Shown here: in pieces, positions 28,216 to 35,837 of the stretch
Layout of the letters: each line of letters begins with the position of its first letter
Position numbering within the stretch: the stretch's first letter is position 1
NCBI GenBank assembly: GCA_937959115.1
Contig: CALGAW010000026.1
Coordinates: 22,987 to 86,986, forward strand
Direction: 5' to 3'
Length of the DNA: 64,000 nucleotides
Origin: an uncultured Saprospiraceae bacterium
GTDB lineage: Bacteria; Bacteroidota; Bacteroidia; Chitinophagales; Saprospiraceae
Notes under the pieces: model-generated
What the model was told of the DNA's origin: nothing
The model's input: the letters and a program-made list of their open reading frames with translations, nothing else
Database searches by the model: none
Made by a program: the position numbers and the translations under genes

Positions 28216-28725
28216 TTAATGAATATCTACTTCTTCAAAAAATCCGGTCTGCTTGTTTTTTCGTACGTTATTCCAGTTAAAATATCTTCCGTTCATTGCA
28301 ACATAAACCCCAGAAGGTAATGTCTGAACAAACGCAAGTGAACTTCCTAAATTAAAAAACCCATCAGACGATGAGCCAAACGCATAAGGAATCATCGCTC
28401 CTGTTAATACAATAGTTTTATCTTCAATGTTTTCGGCGGCCAATACTGCCGCTGTCTCAACAATAGTGTCAGTGCCATGCGTTATAATAATTTTATTTTT
28501 CTTGGCTTTTTTACAATTGTGAACGATCAATTTTCTGTCTTCATCGGTCATTTCAAGGCTATCGATCATCATTATTGTTCGAATAGTCATGCTGAGATTA
28601 CACCTTCCTACTTTAAACATTTCGTGTAGATGAGTGTTCTGAAAAAACAATTCACCATTGATCATATTGTACTCCTTGTCAAAAGTACCACCTGTTACAA
28701 AAACTATAATTTGATCTTCCTGCAT
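28216..28725 (-). CDS. Single-domain asparaginase-like protein
   Basis: The 169-residue protein has the N-terminal asparaginase motifs: TGGTFDK (Thr14 matches the nucleophile Thr12 of E. coli AnsB), HGTDT (Thr85-Asp86 match Thr89-Asp90) and LTGAM. The C-terminal domain of the normal 320-residue enzyme is missing, and there is no decay at the end. This short form is known in several phyla, and its substrate is unclear. Its ATG shares one base with the stop of the M1 peptidase (TAATG), so translation is coupled. A role in amino-acid recycling after the peptidase is an inference. Confidence 0.75.
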   Translation of the reverse strand: MQEDQIIVFVTGGTFDKEYNMINGELFFQNTHLHEMFKVGRCNLSMTIRTIMMIDSLEMTDEDRKLIVHNCKKAKKNKIIITHGTDTIVETAAVLAAENIEDKTIVLTGAMIPYAFGSSSDGFFNLGSSLAFVQTLPSGVYVAMNGRYFNWNNVRKNKQTGFFEEVDIH

Positions 28726-30560
28726 TACTCTGTTATCTCAAAAATATTGTTCTCCTTATTGATATCAGCCATTCGATGCGTTGGATCAATCTCAATACTT
28801 ACAATATCCTTTTGCTTTCTAGGAATCATAAACTCATAAGAAGGATGTGTCCAAGGCCAGTCTTCTAATAAGGTAAACTTAGAACGTTGATCTTCTTGTG
28901 GTTTATTTCCTCTCATTATACGTAAAGGTATATTAAATAGTTCTTTCGAACCGTCTTTATATTCGACCACTAAATCAATAGGCATAATAAAGTCACCTAT
29001 CCTATTTAGTACAACTTTAGTTTGTTTCTTTTTCGCGGCCTCTACTGATTGAATGGAGTAATCGATTGTTCTTGTTGAATGCACAAAATACTCTTTATAC
29101 CAGTCTAGCTCAATACCTGATTGTTTTTCCATCACCCGTACAAAATCATTGATGTTTGGGTGTTTGAAATGCCATTCATCATAATACTTCAGCAATCCCT
29201 TATCTAGATTATCCTGCCCAATCACATAACTCAATTGATGCAAGAACACCGCTCCTTTGGCGTAGGCCCCTACAGCATAAGCAGCATTTGTGTTGAAGTG
29301 ATCTGCATGCAAGGTCAACGGTTCTTCCTCCCCTGCTTTTGCAAGCGCTAAATACCGTAGATAAGTTCCTTTCTGCGGATCTGCTCCGTCTTCCTTAGGA
29401 AATAGCTCAGCCATAATGATATTGGATCCGTAGACTGTAAACCCTTCATCCATCCAAGCATACAAGGCTTCGTTTGTTCCCATCAACATCTGATACCAAC
29501 TATGCATGATCTCATGAACAGAAACACCAACAAGACTACCAAAATTCCGATGCCCAGTGATCAATGTAGCCATTGGGTATTCCATTCCACCATCTCCACC
29601 TTGGATAATAGTGTATTGATTGTAAGGATATTTCCCAAATTTCTTCTCGATTGACTTCCATGCAGGCACTATATATTCAGGCAGTTTAGCCCACCCCTTC
29701 TCCGTCTTATCATTCTTTTGATATAGGAAGTGCAACCATGGTCCATCTGGCACCTTCACGGTGTTGTGATGGTAGTCAGGATCAGCCGCCCAAGCAAAAT
29801 CATGAATATTTTCTCCTACAAAGTGCCAGGTTAGTTTATCTCCAGGAGCACGTTGCACATCTGTCGTTGTCTCGTAGCCATGTCCAATCTGGTTCGCGTT
29901 TTGCAGATCTCCAGTGCCTCCAATAAGATATTCTTTATCGATGCTAATCTTGACATCAAAATCACCCCAAATACCGTAAAACTCTCTTCCAACGTAAGGG
30001 TTTGGATGCCAGCCTTGATAGTCATATTCACACATCTTAGGATACCACTGCGTCATGGAGTAGTCAATCCCCTCTTTATTGTTTCTACCTGTACGTCGAA
30101 TTTGTGCCGGGATCTGTGCCAGCCAGTCCATTTGAAACGTCGTCTTAGAACCTGGAGCGAGTGGTTTTGCCAATTCAACTTCTAAGATAGTTCCTACGAC
30201 TTCATACTTTAACGGTGCACCATCTTGCGTCAAGGACTTTACCTGATGCCAGCCATATTCATTCTCCTTAAGTTTTGAAATCCGGTCTCCTACCCTTCGA
30301 TCAGGATCGATAATTGTCCTTGAGCGAACATCCATCATACTTCCAGGCTGAAATGCGTTGTAGTACAAGTGATAAAACACTCGTTTTAATGCATCTGGTG
30401 AGTTATTATAATAGACCAGCGTTTGCTTACCAGTATACTGATGTTTCTCAGTATCCATGTCTATTTCCATTGTGTATTCTGCTCGCTGCTGCCAACGATC
30501 TGACTGCGCTGTTAATGAGAAGGAGGCAATTATTAAGATGAAGAGAATTTTATAGCTCAT
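28725..30560 (-). CDS. Exported M1 family metallopeptidase
   Basis: The Met at 30560 gives 611 residues with a signal peptide (MSYKILFILI to SLTAQ). The frame extends 36 residues further upstream, but that stretch looks untranslated. It has the gluzincin site HEIMH (His349, Glu350, His353) and the third zinc ligand Glu372 in WMDEG, spaced as in M1 enzymes. The exopeptidase loop reads GGMEYP instead of GAMEN, as in a known M1 subgroup. It should cleave N-terminal residues from peptides in the periplasm or outside. It is the first gene of a coupled pair with the mini-asparaginase. Confidence 0.87.
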   Translation of the reverse strand: MSYKILFILIIASFSLTAQSDRWQQRAEYTMEIDMDTEKHQYTGKQTLVYYNNSPDALKRVFYHLYYNAFQPGSMMDVRSRTIIDPDRRVGDRISKLKENEYGWHQVKSLTQDGAPLKYEVVGTILEVELAKPLAPGSKTTFQMDWLAQIPAQIRRTGRNNKEGIDYSMTQWYPKMCEYDYQGWHPNPYVGREFYGIWGDFDVKISIDKEYLIGGTGDLQNANQIGHGYETTTDVQRAPGDKLTWHFVGENIHDFAWAADPDYHHNTVKVPDGPWLHFLYQKNDKTEKGWAKLPEYIVPAWKSIEKKFGKYPYNQYTIIQGGDGGMEYPMATLITGHRNFGSLVGVSVHEIMHSWYQMLMGTNEALYAWMDEGFTVYGSNIIMAELFPKEDGADPQKGTYLRYLALAKAGEEEPLTLHADHFNTNAAYAVGAYAKGAVFLHQLSYVIGQDNLDKGLLKYYDEWHFKHPNINDFVRVMEKQSGIELDWYKEYFVHSTRTIDYSIQSVEAAKKKQTKVVLNRIGDFIMPIDLVVEYKDGSKELFNIPLRIMRGNKPQEDQRSKFTLLEDWPWTHPSYEFMIPRKQKDIVSIEIDPTHRMADINKENNIFEITE

Positions 30561-30574
30561 TTCGTTATTTTTCA

Positions 30575-30582
30575 CAAAAATA
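30575..30582 (-). promoter_or_regulatory. Possible -7 box of the M1 peptidase gene
   Basis: The minus strand reads TATTTTTG, matching TAnnTTTG, 14 bases upstream of the chosen ATG. No good TTG lies at the -33 distance. It supports the start at 30560. Confidence 0.35.
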
Positions 30583-30941
30583 CTAATAAACTTATAATTG
30601 TTAAACGGATTATAAAAAATGGTCAAGTATCTATTGGAACAAGAATGACTCAAAATTGTTAATTGCAACTGATTTTATTTTGGGGCCGCCCCTGCGGGTC
30701 AGGCTCCTCGGCACTCTTTCCACTGCGTTTCATTCAAACAAAACCTCATATCCTTCGGCCGCATCAAACGTTATAATAATCGAAGTTGGTATAAATGAGA
30801 TGAAGTGTACACAACCAATTCATCTAGAATACTAGAATTTCAGAAAAATTATACCGATTTTTGGAACTAAACATTGAGATATAAAGTTTATACACTTTAC
30901 CGTGATGGATCAGGACTACCACCTGACATAAAAGATTAGAT
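30583..30941. other. Gene-free spacer between divergent genes
   Basis: This spacer of about 360 bases, between the M1 peptidase and mutS2, holds no open frame with coding character. It should contain the mutS2 promoter, which I could not identify. Its only distinctive part is the GC-rich block listed separately. Confidence 0.6.
30681..30765. repeat. GC-rich intergenic block, possible degenerate interspersed repeat
   Basis: The first 40 bases are about 72% G+C by count, against roughly 40% nearby. The block begins with the near-palindrome GGGGCCGCCCC, continues with GCGGGTCAGGCTCC, and ends with CTTCGGCCGCATC. From memory this resembles the head of GC-rich intergenic repeats common in Bacteroidota genomes (GGGCG...CCCC...GGGTCAGGCT). 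Only one copy is visible in this window. Confidence 0.4.
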
Positions 30942-31856
30942 ATGTTACTAGCGCCTGAAGATGGTTATGAAAAGTTAGAGTTCGACAAATTGTTAGAACG
31001 ATTATCCGAGCATTGCTTAGGACAACCAGCAAAAGATAAAATTCCAAACCTAACGATTCATACGGAACAGTTGATCATAAAAATACTGCTTCGAGAAACA
31101 AACGAATTTAAAACAACGTTTGAAGAAAACCATACAATTCCACTTTATGAATATGAAGAAGTCTCAGAAGAATTTCGGTTCCTAGAAGTTGTCGATTATG
31201 TACTAGATGTGCACCAACTCTTCAAAATCGCTAGATTGATATTGATGATTGGAGAATTGTATCAATTCTTCACTTCGGAGATGAAGGAAAAATATCCCAA
31301 ACTCTTTGACATCATAAGGCCTTACTCTTTTAATGAAGAATTGGTTCATGCCATTAATAAAGTGATTGATCCTGAAGGAAAGATAAAATCAGATGCCTCG
31401 CCTGAGCTCTTTCGAATCAGAAAACTACAAATGTCAAAGTTTAAAGAGTTGGACCGAGCCTTCAACAGAATTATCAAAGAGTACAAAAGCAAAGGTTGGC
31501 TTTCTGAAACCGTAGAAAGCTTCAGGAATGGTCGTCGCGTCCTTTCTGTCCCCTCCGAATTTAAAAGAAAGATACGAGGCATCATCCACGATGAATCAGC
31601 AACGGGAAAAACGACATTCATCGAGCCAGAAGCCATCATTAACATCAACAATGACATATTCGATTTAGGGAATGAGGAAAAACGTGAAATCTATCGTATT
31701 CTTAAAGAACTGAGTGACCTCCTTCGTCCCTATCTCGGCCTCCTTCGCGAATATTATGCACTGATTATAAGGTTTGACATCATCCGTGCAAAAGCGCGAT
31801 TTGCCTTGGAGATGGATGGTATTCTTCCTAAACTAAAGTCTGAACCATACATTTGA
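30942..31856 (+). CDS. mutS2: Endonuclease MutS2, N-terminal part, ended by an in-frame TGA
   Basis: The 304-residue frame is the N-terminal core and lever region of MutS2, beginning EDGYEKLEFDKLLERLSEHC and containing RRVLSVPSEFKRKIRGIIHDESATG, here given only as a family landmark at about residues 198-222. It stops at TGA 31854-31856. The same reading frame continues directly after the stop with the expected residues (QQGYHPLLLL), so the gene is full length apart from one codon. MutS2 binds branched DNA or collided ribosomes and has a C-terminal Smr nuclease domain. The stop removes the ATPase and Smr parts from this product. It could be a real nonsense mutation, a sequencing error or a readthrough site. 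Confidence 0.85.
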   Translation: MLLAPEDGYEKLEFDKLLERLSEHCLGQPAKDKIPNLTIHTEQLIIKILLRETNEFKTTFEENHTIPLYEYEEVSEEFRFLEVVDYVLDVHQLFKIARLILMIGELYQFFTSEMKEKYPKLFDIIRPYSFNEELVHAINKVIDPEGKIKSDASPELFRIRKLQMSKFKELDRAFNRIIKEYKSKGWLSETVESFRNGRRVLSVPSEFKRKIRGIIHDESATGKTTFIEPEAIININNDIFDLGNEEKREIYRILKELSDLLRPYLGLLREYYALIIRFDIIRAKARFALEMDGILPKLKSEPYI

Positions 31857-31877
31857 ATTCAGCAAGGATATCATCCA

Positions 31878-33320
31878 TTGCTGTTACTAAAAAACAAGGA
31901 AGAAGGAAAAAAGACAGTCCCCTTTTCGCTCACGCTACTCAATAACAACCGTATTCTTGTGCTCAGTGGTCCCAATGCTGGTGGCAAGTCGATTTGCCTA
32001 AAGTCCCTTGGGTTATTGCAGTTGATGATGCAATCCGGAATGCTGATTCCAGTCCATGAAACCACAGAAATGGGCGTTTTCGAACGACTGTTTATCGATT
32101 TTGGGGATCAACAATCCTTGGAAGATGAGCTGAGTACATACAGTTCTAGGCTAAAAAACGCAAAATACTTCTTAGAGAACGCTACCGAAAAGACGCTATT
32201 GCTCATTGATGAATTTGGCTCTGGTACCGACCCAAAAATCGGTGGTGCCATTGCAGAAGCCATGCTCAAAGAACTCAATCAGAAAAAGGTTTTCGGATTA
32301 GTCACCACACACTACTCCAATTTAAAGATGTTCGCTTACAATCATAAAGGCATTGTGAACGGCTGTATGACCTTTGACAAGGACACACTCTCTCCAACCT
32401 ATGAACTAACAATTGGGCGCCCTGGCAGCTCCTACGCCTACGAAATAGCAGAAAAAACAGGTCTTAGCAAGCAGTTATTAAACTATGCTAAGAACAAAAC
32501 AGGCAAAAACGAAAAGGCAGTCGATCAATTACTAGTAGATCTCCAGAAAGAAAAACAGGAACTCACTGAAAAGCTTGAAGGTATTGAGAAGCATCAGAAA
32601 AACTTAGACCGACTTATCAAAAATTACAATCAGATGAGCGAAGATCTTAGTATCAGACGTAAGAAGTTACGCCTAGATATTAAGCAACAAGAACTTCAAG
32701 AAACCAGCCGTTCCAATAAAGAGATGGAACGGATTGTCAAGGAGTTAAAAGAAGAAAAGAATCTAGAGAAAGCGAAAGAAGCACTTGCCAACGCAAAATC
32801 AAAACGCAAGGAGCTAACGAACAATGTGGACAAGTTGCACGGTGAAGTGTTTACCAAGCAAATCATCAAAGAACCAATAAAAGAAGGAGATTTTGTACGC
32901 TTGCATACAGGTGGAGAGATCGCCATAGTAGAGTCGATCAACAAAAAGAAAGCAACTATCATTGTAAACAACCTGCGGATGACCGCCAAACTTAGTGATC
33001 TAGTGCACTCCAAACCTCCAGTTACAGCACCAATAAAAGGTAAAATAACAACTGACACCCGAAGCGATCAGTCTAAATTTATCAATAAAATTGATCTTAG
33101 AGGTATGCGCAAGGAAGAAGCCTTAAAAACACTTGAGCTCTTTGTAGATGAGGCACTAATGGCCAACGGGTCGTCCCTAAAAATCGTTCATGGCAAGGGA
33201 GATGGTGTGCTTCGGAAGGCTGTAAAACAAAAACTTCGTGAATACTCAGCAGTCAGCTCCATCGCTCATGAACCAGCAGAGCTTGGCGGTGATGGTGTAA
33301 CGATTGCAGAATTGACTTAA
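31878..33320 (+). CDS. mutS2: Endonuclease MutS2, C-terminal part (ATPase and Smr domains), same frame after TGA
   Basis: The frame after the TGA encodes the rest of MutS2: Walker A GPNAGGKS, Walker B LLLIDEFGSG followed by TDP, a long coiled coil (about 200-310 of this part), and a C-terminal Smr domain with IDLRGMR and HGKGDGVLR. Any separate start would have to be the TTG at 31878, which lies in the 3-prime arm of a hairpin, so independent translation is doubtful. Added to the first part, the total of about 790 residues is the normal MutS2 length. All motifs are intact, so either the stop is recent or the protein is still made. Confidence 0.85.
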   Translation: MLLLKNKEEGKKTVPFSLTLLNNNRILVLSGPNAGGKSICLKSLGLLQLMMQSGMLIPVHETTEMGVFERLFIDFGDQQSLEDELSTYSSRLKNAKYFLENATEKTLLLIDEFGSGTDPKIGGAIAEAMLKELNQKKVFGLVTTHYSNLKMFAYNHKGIVNGCMTFDKDTLSPTYELTIGRPGSSYAYEIAEKTGLSKQLLNYAKNKTGKNEKAVDQLLVDLQKEKQELTEKLEGIEKHQKNLDRLIKNYNQMSEDLSIRRKKLRLDIKQQELQETSRSNKEMERIVKELKEEKNLEKAKEALANAKSKRKELTNNVDKLHGEVFTKQIIKEPIKEGDFVRLHTGGEIAIVESINKKKATIIVNNLRMTAKLSDLVHSKPPVTAPIKGKITTDTRSDQSKFINKIDLRGMRKEEALKTLELFVDEALMANGSSLKIVHGKGDGVLRKAVKQKLREYSAVSSIAHEPAELGGDGVTIAELT

Positions 33321-33340
33321 AGTCTCAACCTTTCCTATGC

Positions 33341-33814
33341 TTAGTCAACAATAACTGCATTTTCCTTTAAATACTCCAATTTTACGATGGTTAAGGATTT
33401 CTTGTGTGTGGCTTCTAAAACAACTTTTGGGGCAACTCCTTTGTTGTATGCCTCTAGCCATCTAGAAGCACACAAACACCATTTGTCCCCTGGATGCAGT
33501 CCAGGAAAATTGTAGGCAGGGAATGGCGTACTTAAATCATTCCCCATTGATTTCGTGTAGGCAAGAAATTCTTTTGTCATGATAGCACAAACAGTATGTG
33601 TGCCATAATCTCTGTCGTCTGTTCTGCAATATCCATCTCTGAAATATCCAGTTTTCGGCTCAAAGCAACAGGCTTTCAGCGTTGTTCCAACTACATTTTC
33701 AGCAACCAAATCTTGTTGTTCTTCTATCTTCAATATGTCGTTATTTGTTTGAGCTACACAAGACAAAGAAGCAAGAATAGCCAAAATCAATAAGAGTAAA
33801 TACTTTGTATCCAT
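33341..33814 (-). CDS. Exported DUF2237 family protein
   Basis: The 157-residue protein has a DUF2237 domain with TGYFRDGYC, HTVCAIMTKEFL, GNDLSTP, FPGLHPGDKWCLCASRW and the conserved Cys pairs. DUF2237 proteins are usually cytosolic and about 120 residues. This one has an extra hydrophobic N-terminus ending in SLSCVAQ, which reads as a signal peptide or a lipobox, so it is probably exported. The cysteines could form disulfides or bind metal outside the cytoplasm. It is convergent with mutS2, with a 20-base gap. Function unknown. Confidence 0.77.
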   Translation of the reverse strand: MDTKYLLLLILAILASLSCVAQTNNDILKIEEQQDLVAENVVGTTLKACCFEPKTGYFRDGYCRTDDRDYGTHTVCAIMTKEFLAYTKSMGNDLSTPFPAYNFPGLHPGDKWCLCASRWLEAYNKGVAPKVVLEATHKKSLTIVKLEYLKENAVIVD

Positions 33815-33914
33815 ATGAATATCTAAACACTTTCTCCTTTTAATTGTTTAATTTATGTCTTAAAAGCATTATGCCCAATTAATAATTGATCACTAATCAT
33901 TAACAAGTAAAATT

Positions 33915-34082
33915 ATGTTCGGACTATTCAAGAAAAAATCGCCAGTTGAAAAACTGAAAGTAAAGTACACTAAATTAATGGAGGAAGCTTATCAATTATC
34001 CCAAACCGATCGACGTGCTGCAGATGAAAAGTATGCTGAAGCTGAAGCGATCATGAAGGAGATTGAACAATTTAAAGGATAA
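33915..34082 (+). CDS. Lacal_2735 family small protein
   Basis: A 55-codon gene begins MFGLFKKKSPVEKL and ends EAEAIMKEIEQFKG. It is charged, helical and has no export signal. The start MFGLFKKKS and the pattern LMEEAYQLS match the small Bacteroidota family annotated as Lacal_2735, whose function is unknown. An amphipathic N-terminus could associate with membrane. Start and stop are unambiguous, and an AT-rich spacer precedes it. Confidence 0.75.
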   Translation: MFGLFKKKSPVEKLKVKYTKLMEEAYQLSQTDRRAADEKYAEAEAIMKEIEQFKG

Positions 34083-34251
34083 TTTTAAAAAATAATTTCT
34101 ACCCAAACAACCTATCAGTCAACACTTTACGCAAAATTTAGTTTTTATTTTTCATTTTTTTCTAGCATGAACTAGGGTTTTCTAAAAGTCTCGGGTATTA
34201 AAAGCGAAGTACCGGGAAATAACTTTTTAAAAACTTTAAAATTAGATTAAA

Positions 34252-35076
34252 ATGAAAAATACATTCAAATTATTCTTCGCGATCACACTACTTGCTACCC
34301 TTTTCCAATCATGCATACCGGAGCGTGCTGACCAAGCACCTGATGGAGTCTTAGCTCCAGAAATCCCACCAATGGAAATGTATACAATGCCAACAGAAGC
34401 CCTGCGTACAACAAATACAGATACGACAGCAGCCTCTACAGCAGGGAACACTTATTACAATTGGTTACATGCTGGTGTAAACCTTGCAGTATGGTCAGCA
34501 GTAGCTTATGTAAATGTTGCACCACCAACAGCTGCCTTTCAAAGAGCTTTTCACGAACAAGCAACGTATGTGAACAACAATACCTTCAAATGGGAATACC
34601 GTCACTCAGACCAAAACGGTAAGCAGTATGACATCGAGTTAACGGGTAAATACATTGCTAACTTTCAAGAAGTTGAGTGGAAATTAATCGGATCAGAAGT
34701 TGGTGGATTCTCTAACTTCACATGGTTTACAGGAACGACAAAAATCGATTTCTCCTACGGAACATATACATTAAACAAAAATCCGTTTAACCCAAAAGCT
34801 TACTTACAATTGAGTTATGACAAGACAAATCCTCAAGAAACTTCCTTGCGTTTTACCAATATTGAGCCAGGCAATGCAAATGGCCAATACATTGAGTACC
34901 GCACTAACTTGAACAATTACCTCAACAAGGAATTTGACCTACAAGGCAACCCAGGAAATCTCCTCGAAATCCAATGGAATGAAGCATCTAGAGACGGCAG
35001 AGTCAAACACTTCAATCGTTTTAATGACAACGACTGGCACTGCTGGAATACTGACCAACTAGATATACAGTGTTAG
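34252..35076 (+). CDS. Lipoprotein of unknown function
   Basis: The 274-residue protein has a signal peptide with lipobox LFQSC and then a Pro- and Thr-rich linker (residues 25-65). The rest looks beta-rich and aromatic (TFKWEYRHSD, EVEWKLIG, LLEIQWNEA). I do not recognise the family. It has one Cys near the C-terminus besides the lipobox. It is preceded by a 170-base AT-rich spacer and followed by a strong intrinsic terminator, so it is monocistronic. Confidence 0.65.
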   Translation: MKNTFKLFFAITLLATLFQSCIPERADQAPDGVLAPEIPPMEMYTMPTEALRTTNTDTTAASTAGNTYYNWLHAGVNLAVWSAVAYVNVAPPTAAFQRAFHEQATYVNNNTFKWEYRHSDQNGKQYDIELTGKYIANFQEVEWKLIGSEVGGFSNFTWFTGTTKIDFSYGTYTLNKNPFNPKAYLQLSYDKTNPQETSLRFTNIEPGNANGQYIEYRTNLNNYLNKEFDLQGNPGNLLEIQWNEASRDGRVKHFNRFNDNDWHCWNTDQLDIQC

Positions 35077-35118
35077 TCGGTATTCAACTAAAGTAAAATA
35101 ATAGTGTAGTTCATAGTT

Positions 35119-35154
35119 AAAAGCTATTCGGCAGTAGTCGGATAGCTTTTTTTT
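35119..35154 (+). terminator. Intrinsic terminator after the lipoprotein gene
   Basis: A 14-bp stem (AAAAGCTATTCGGC with GTCGGATAGCTTTT, two G-T pairs) around the loop AGTA ends in a run of eight T residues. It lies 43 bases after the stop. Confidence 0.9.
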
Positions 35155-35198
35155 GGATCAAACCGTAAATCGTTGTTAGACATATTGTTCATTATTAA

Positions 35199-35227
35199 TT
35201 GATCATTATTAATTTTTAATACCTTTG
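35199..35227 (+). promoter_or_regulatory. Promoter of the gene at 35244
   Basis: TTG (35199-35201), 18 bases, then TACCTTTG (35220-35227) fits the Bacteroidota consensus exactly. The ATG follows 16 bases later, so the leader is very short. The box sits right after the upstream terminator. Confidence 0.75.
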
Positions 35228-35243
35228 TATCGAATTTTAATCT

Positions 35244-35765
35244 ATGACAAAAGAAATACCGAAGAAAGGATTTAAGGCTTTCCTTTCCAAATTCCCTAAG
35301 GGAGAACTACCGATTACACTAAACGAAGAAACACTTCGACAGTTTTCTAAGCAGAATAAACCAGTATCCAATGAAGCAATGATGGAATTTACATTCAATT
35401 CCAATGATGTTGAACTGGATGAGTTTACAGAATTTATTGCGTGTATTAGAATACCAGACTTAAAAGACGTCCACGCCCTAATTTATTGGGAAGGCAAGCT
35501 GTTAGAGAACTATTATTACCTTACAATTTTTGATAAAAAAGGAAATTTATTAAAAAAATCTAGAATCGGGGGAACTAAATCCAACGGATCTTTGTTTGAT
35601 GTTGTGATACCTATAGTGAAAAGCGAAAGTGAAATAGAGATTAGAAGCGCTAAATCAAACAACAACCCTTACCAATTACCTTCCAATGGGTTTTCCACCG
35701 ACAAGATTCACTTCAACCATTCAGGAGAAATAAAAATACCAAACAATTTTCTGTTAATGGATTGA
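35244..35765 (+). CDS. Hypothetical protein
   Basis: The 173-residue cytoplasmic protein is not one I recognise. It has no signal peptide or membrane segment. The middle (FIACIRIPDLKDVHALIYW, then YYYLTIFDKKGNLL) reads as an antiparallel beta sheet, and the tail IHFNHSGEIKI as further strands, so a small all-beta domain is likely. It has its own consensus promoter. The rnr gene follows about 70 bases after its stop and may be co-transcribed from that promoter. Confidence 0.6.
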   Translation: MTKEIPKKGFKAFLSKFPKGELPITLNEETLRQFSKQNKPVSNEAMMEFTFNSNDVELDEFTEFIACIRIPDLKDVHALIYWEGKLLENYYYLTIFDKKGNLLKKSRIGGTKSNGSLFDVVIPIVKSESEIEIRSAKSNNNPYQLPSNGFSTDKIHFNHSGEIKIPNNFLLMD

Positions 35766-35837
35766 TAATTAGATCAAGAATCAAAACAGTTGATACAAAT
35801 ATCCGTATCAATGTTTATGAAAGATATAGAAACAATA

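Noticed and set aside
31854..31883. Selenocysteine insertion at the mutS2 TGA
   Set aside because: The hairpin begins only three bases after the stop and its 3-base ATC loop lacks the features of a bacterial selenocysteine element; MutS2 has no known catalytic Cys at this position. Several other genes here end normally in TGA.
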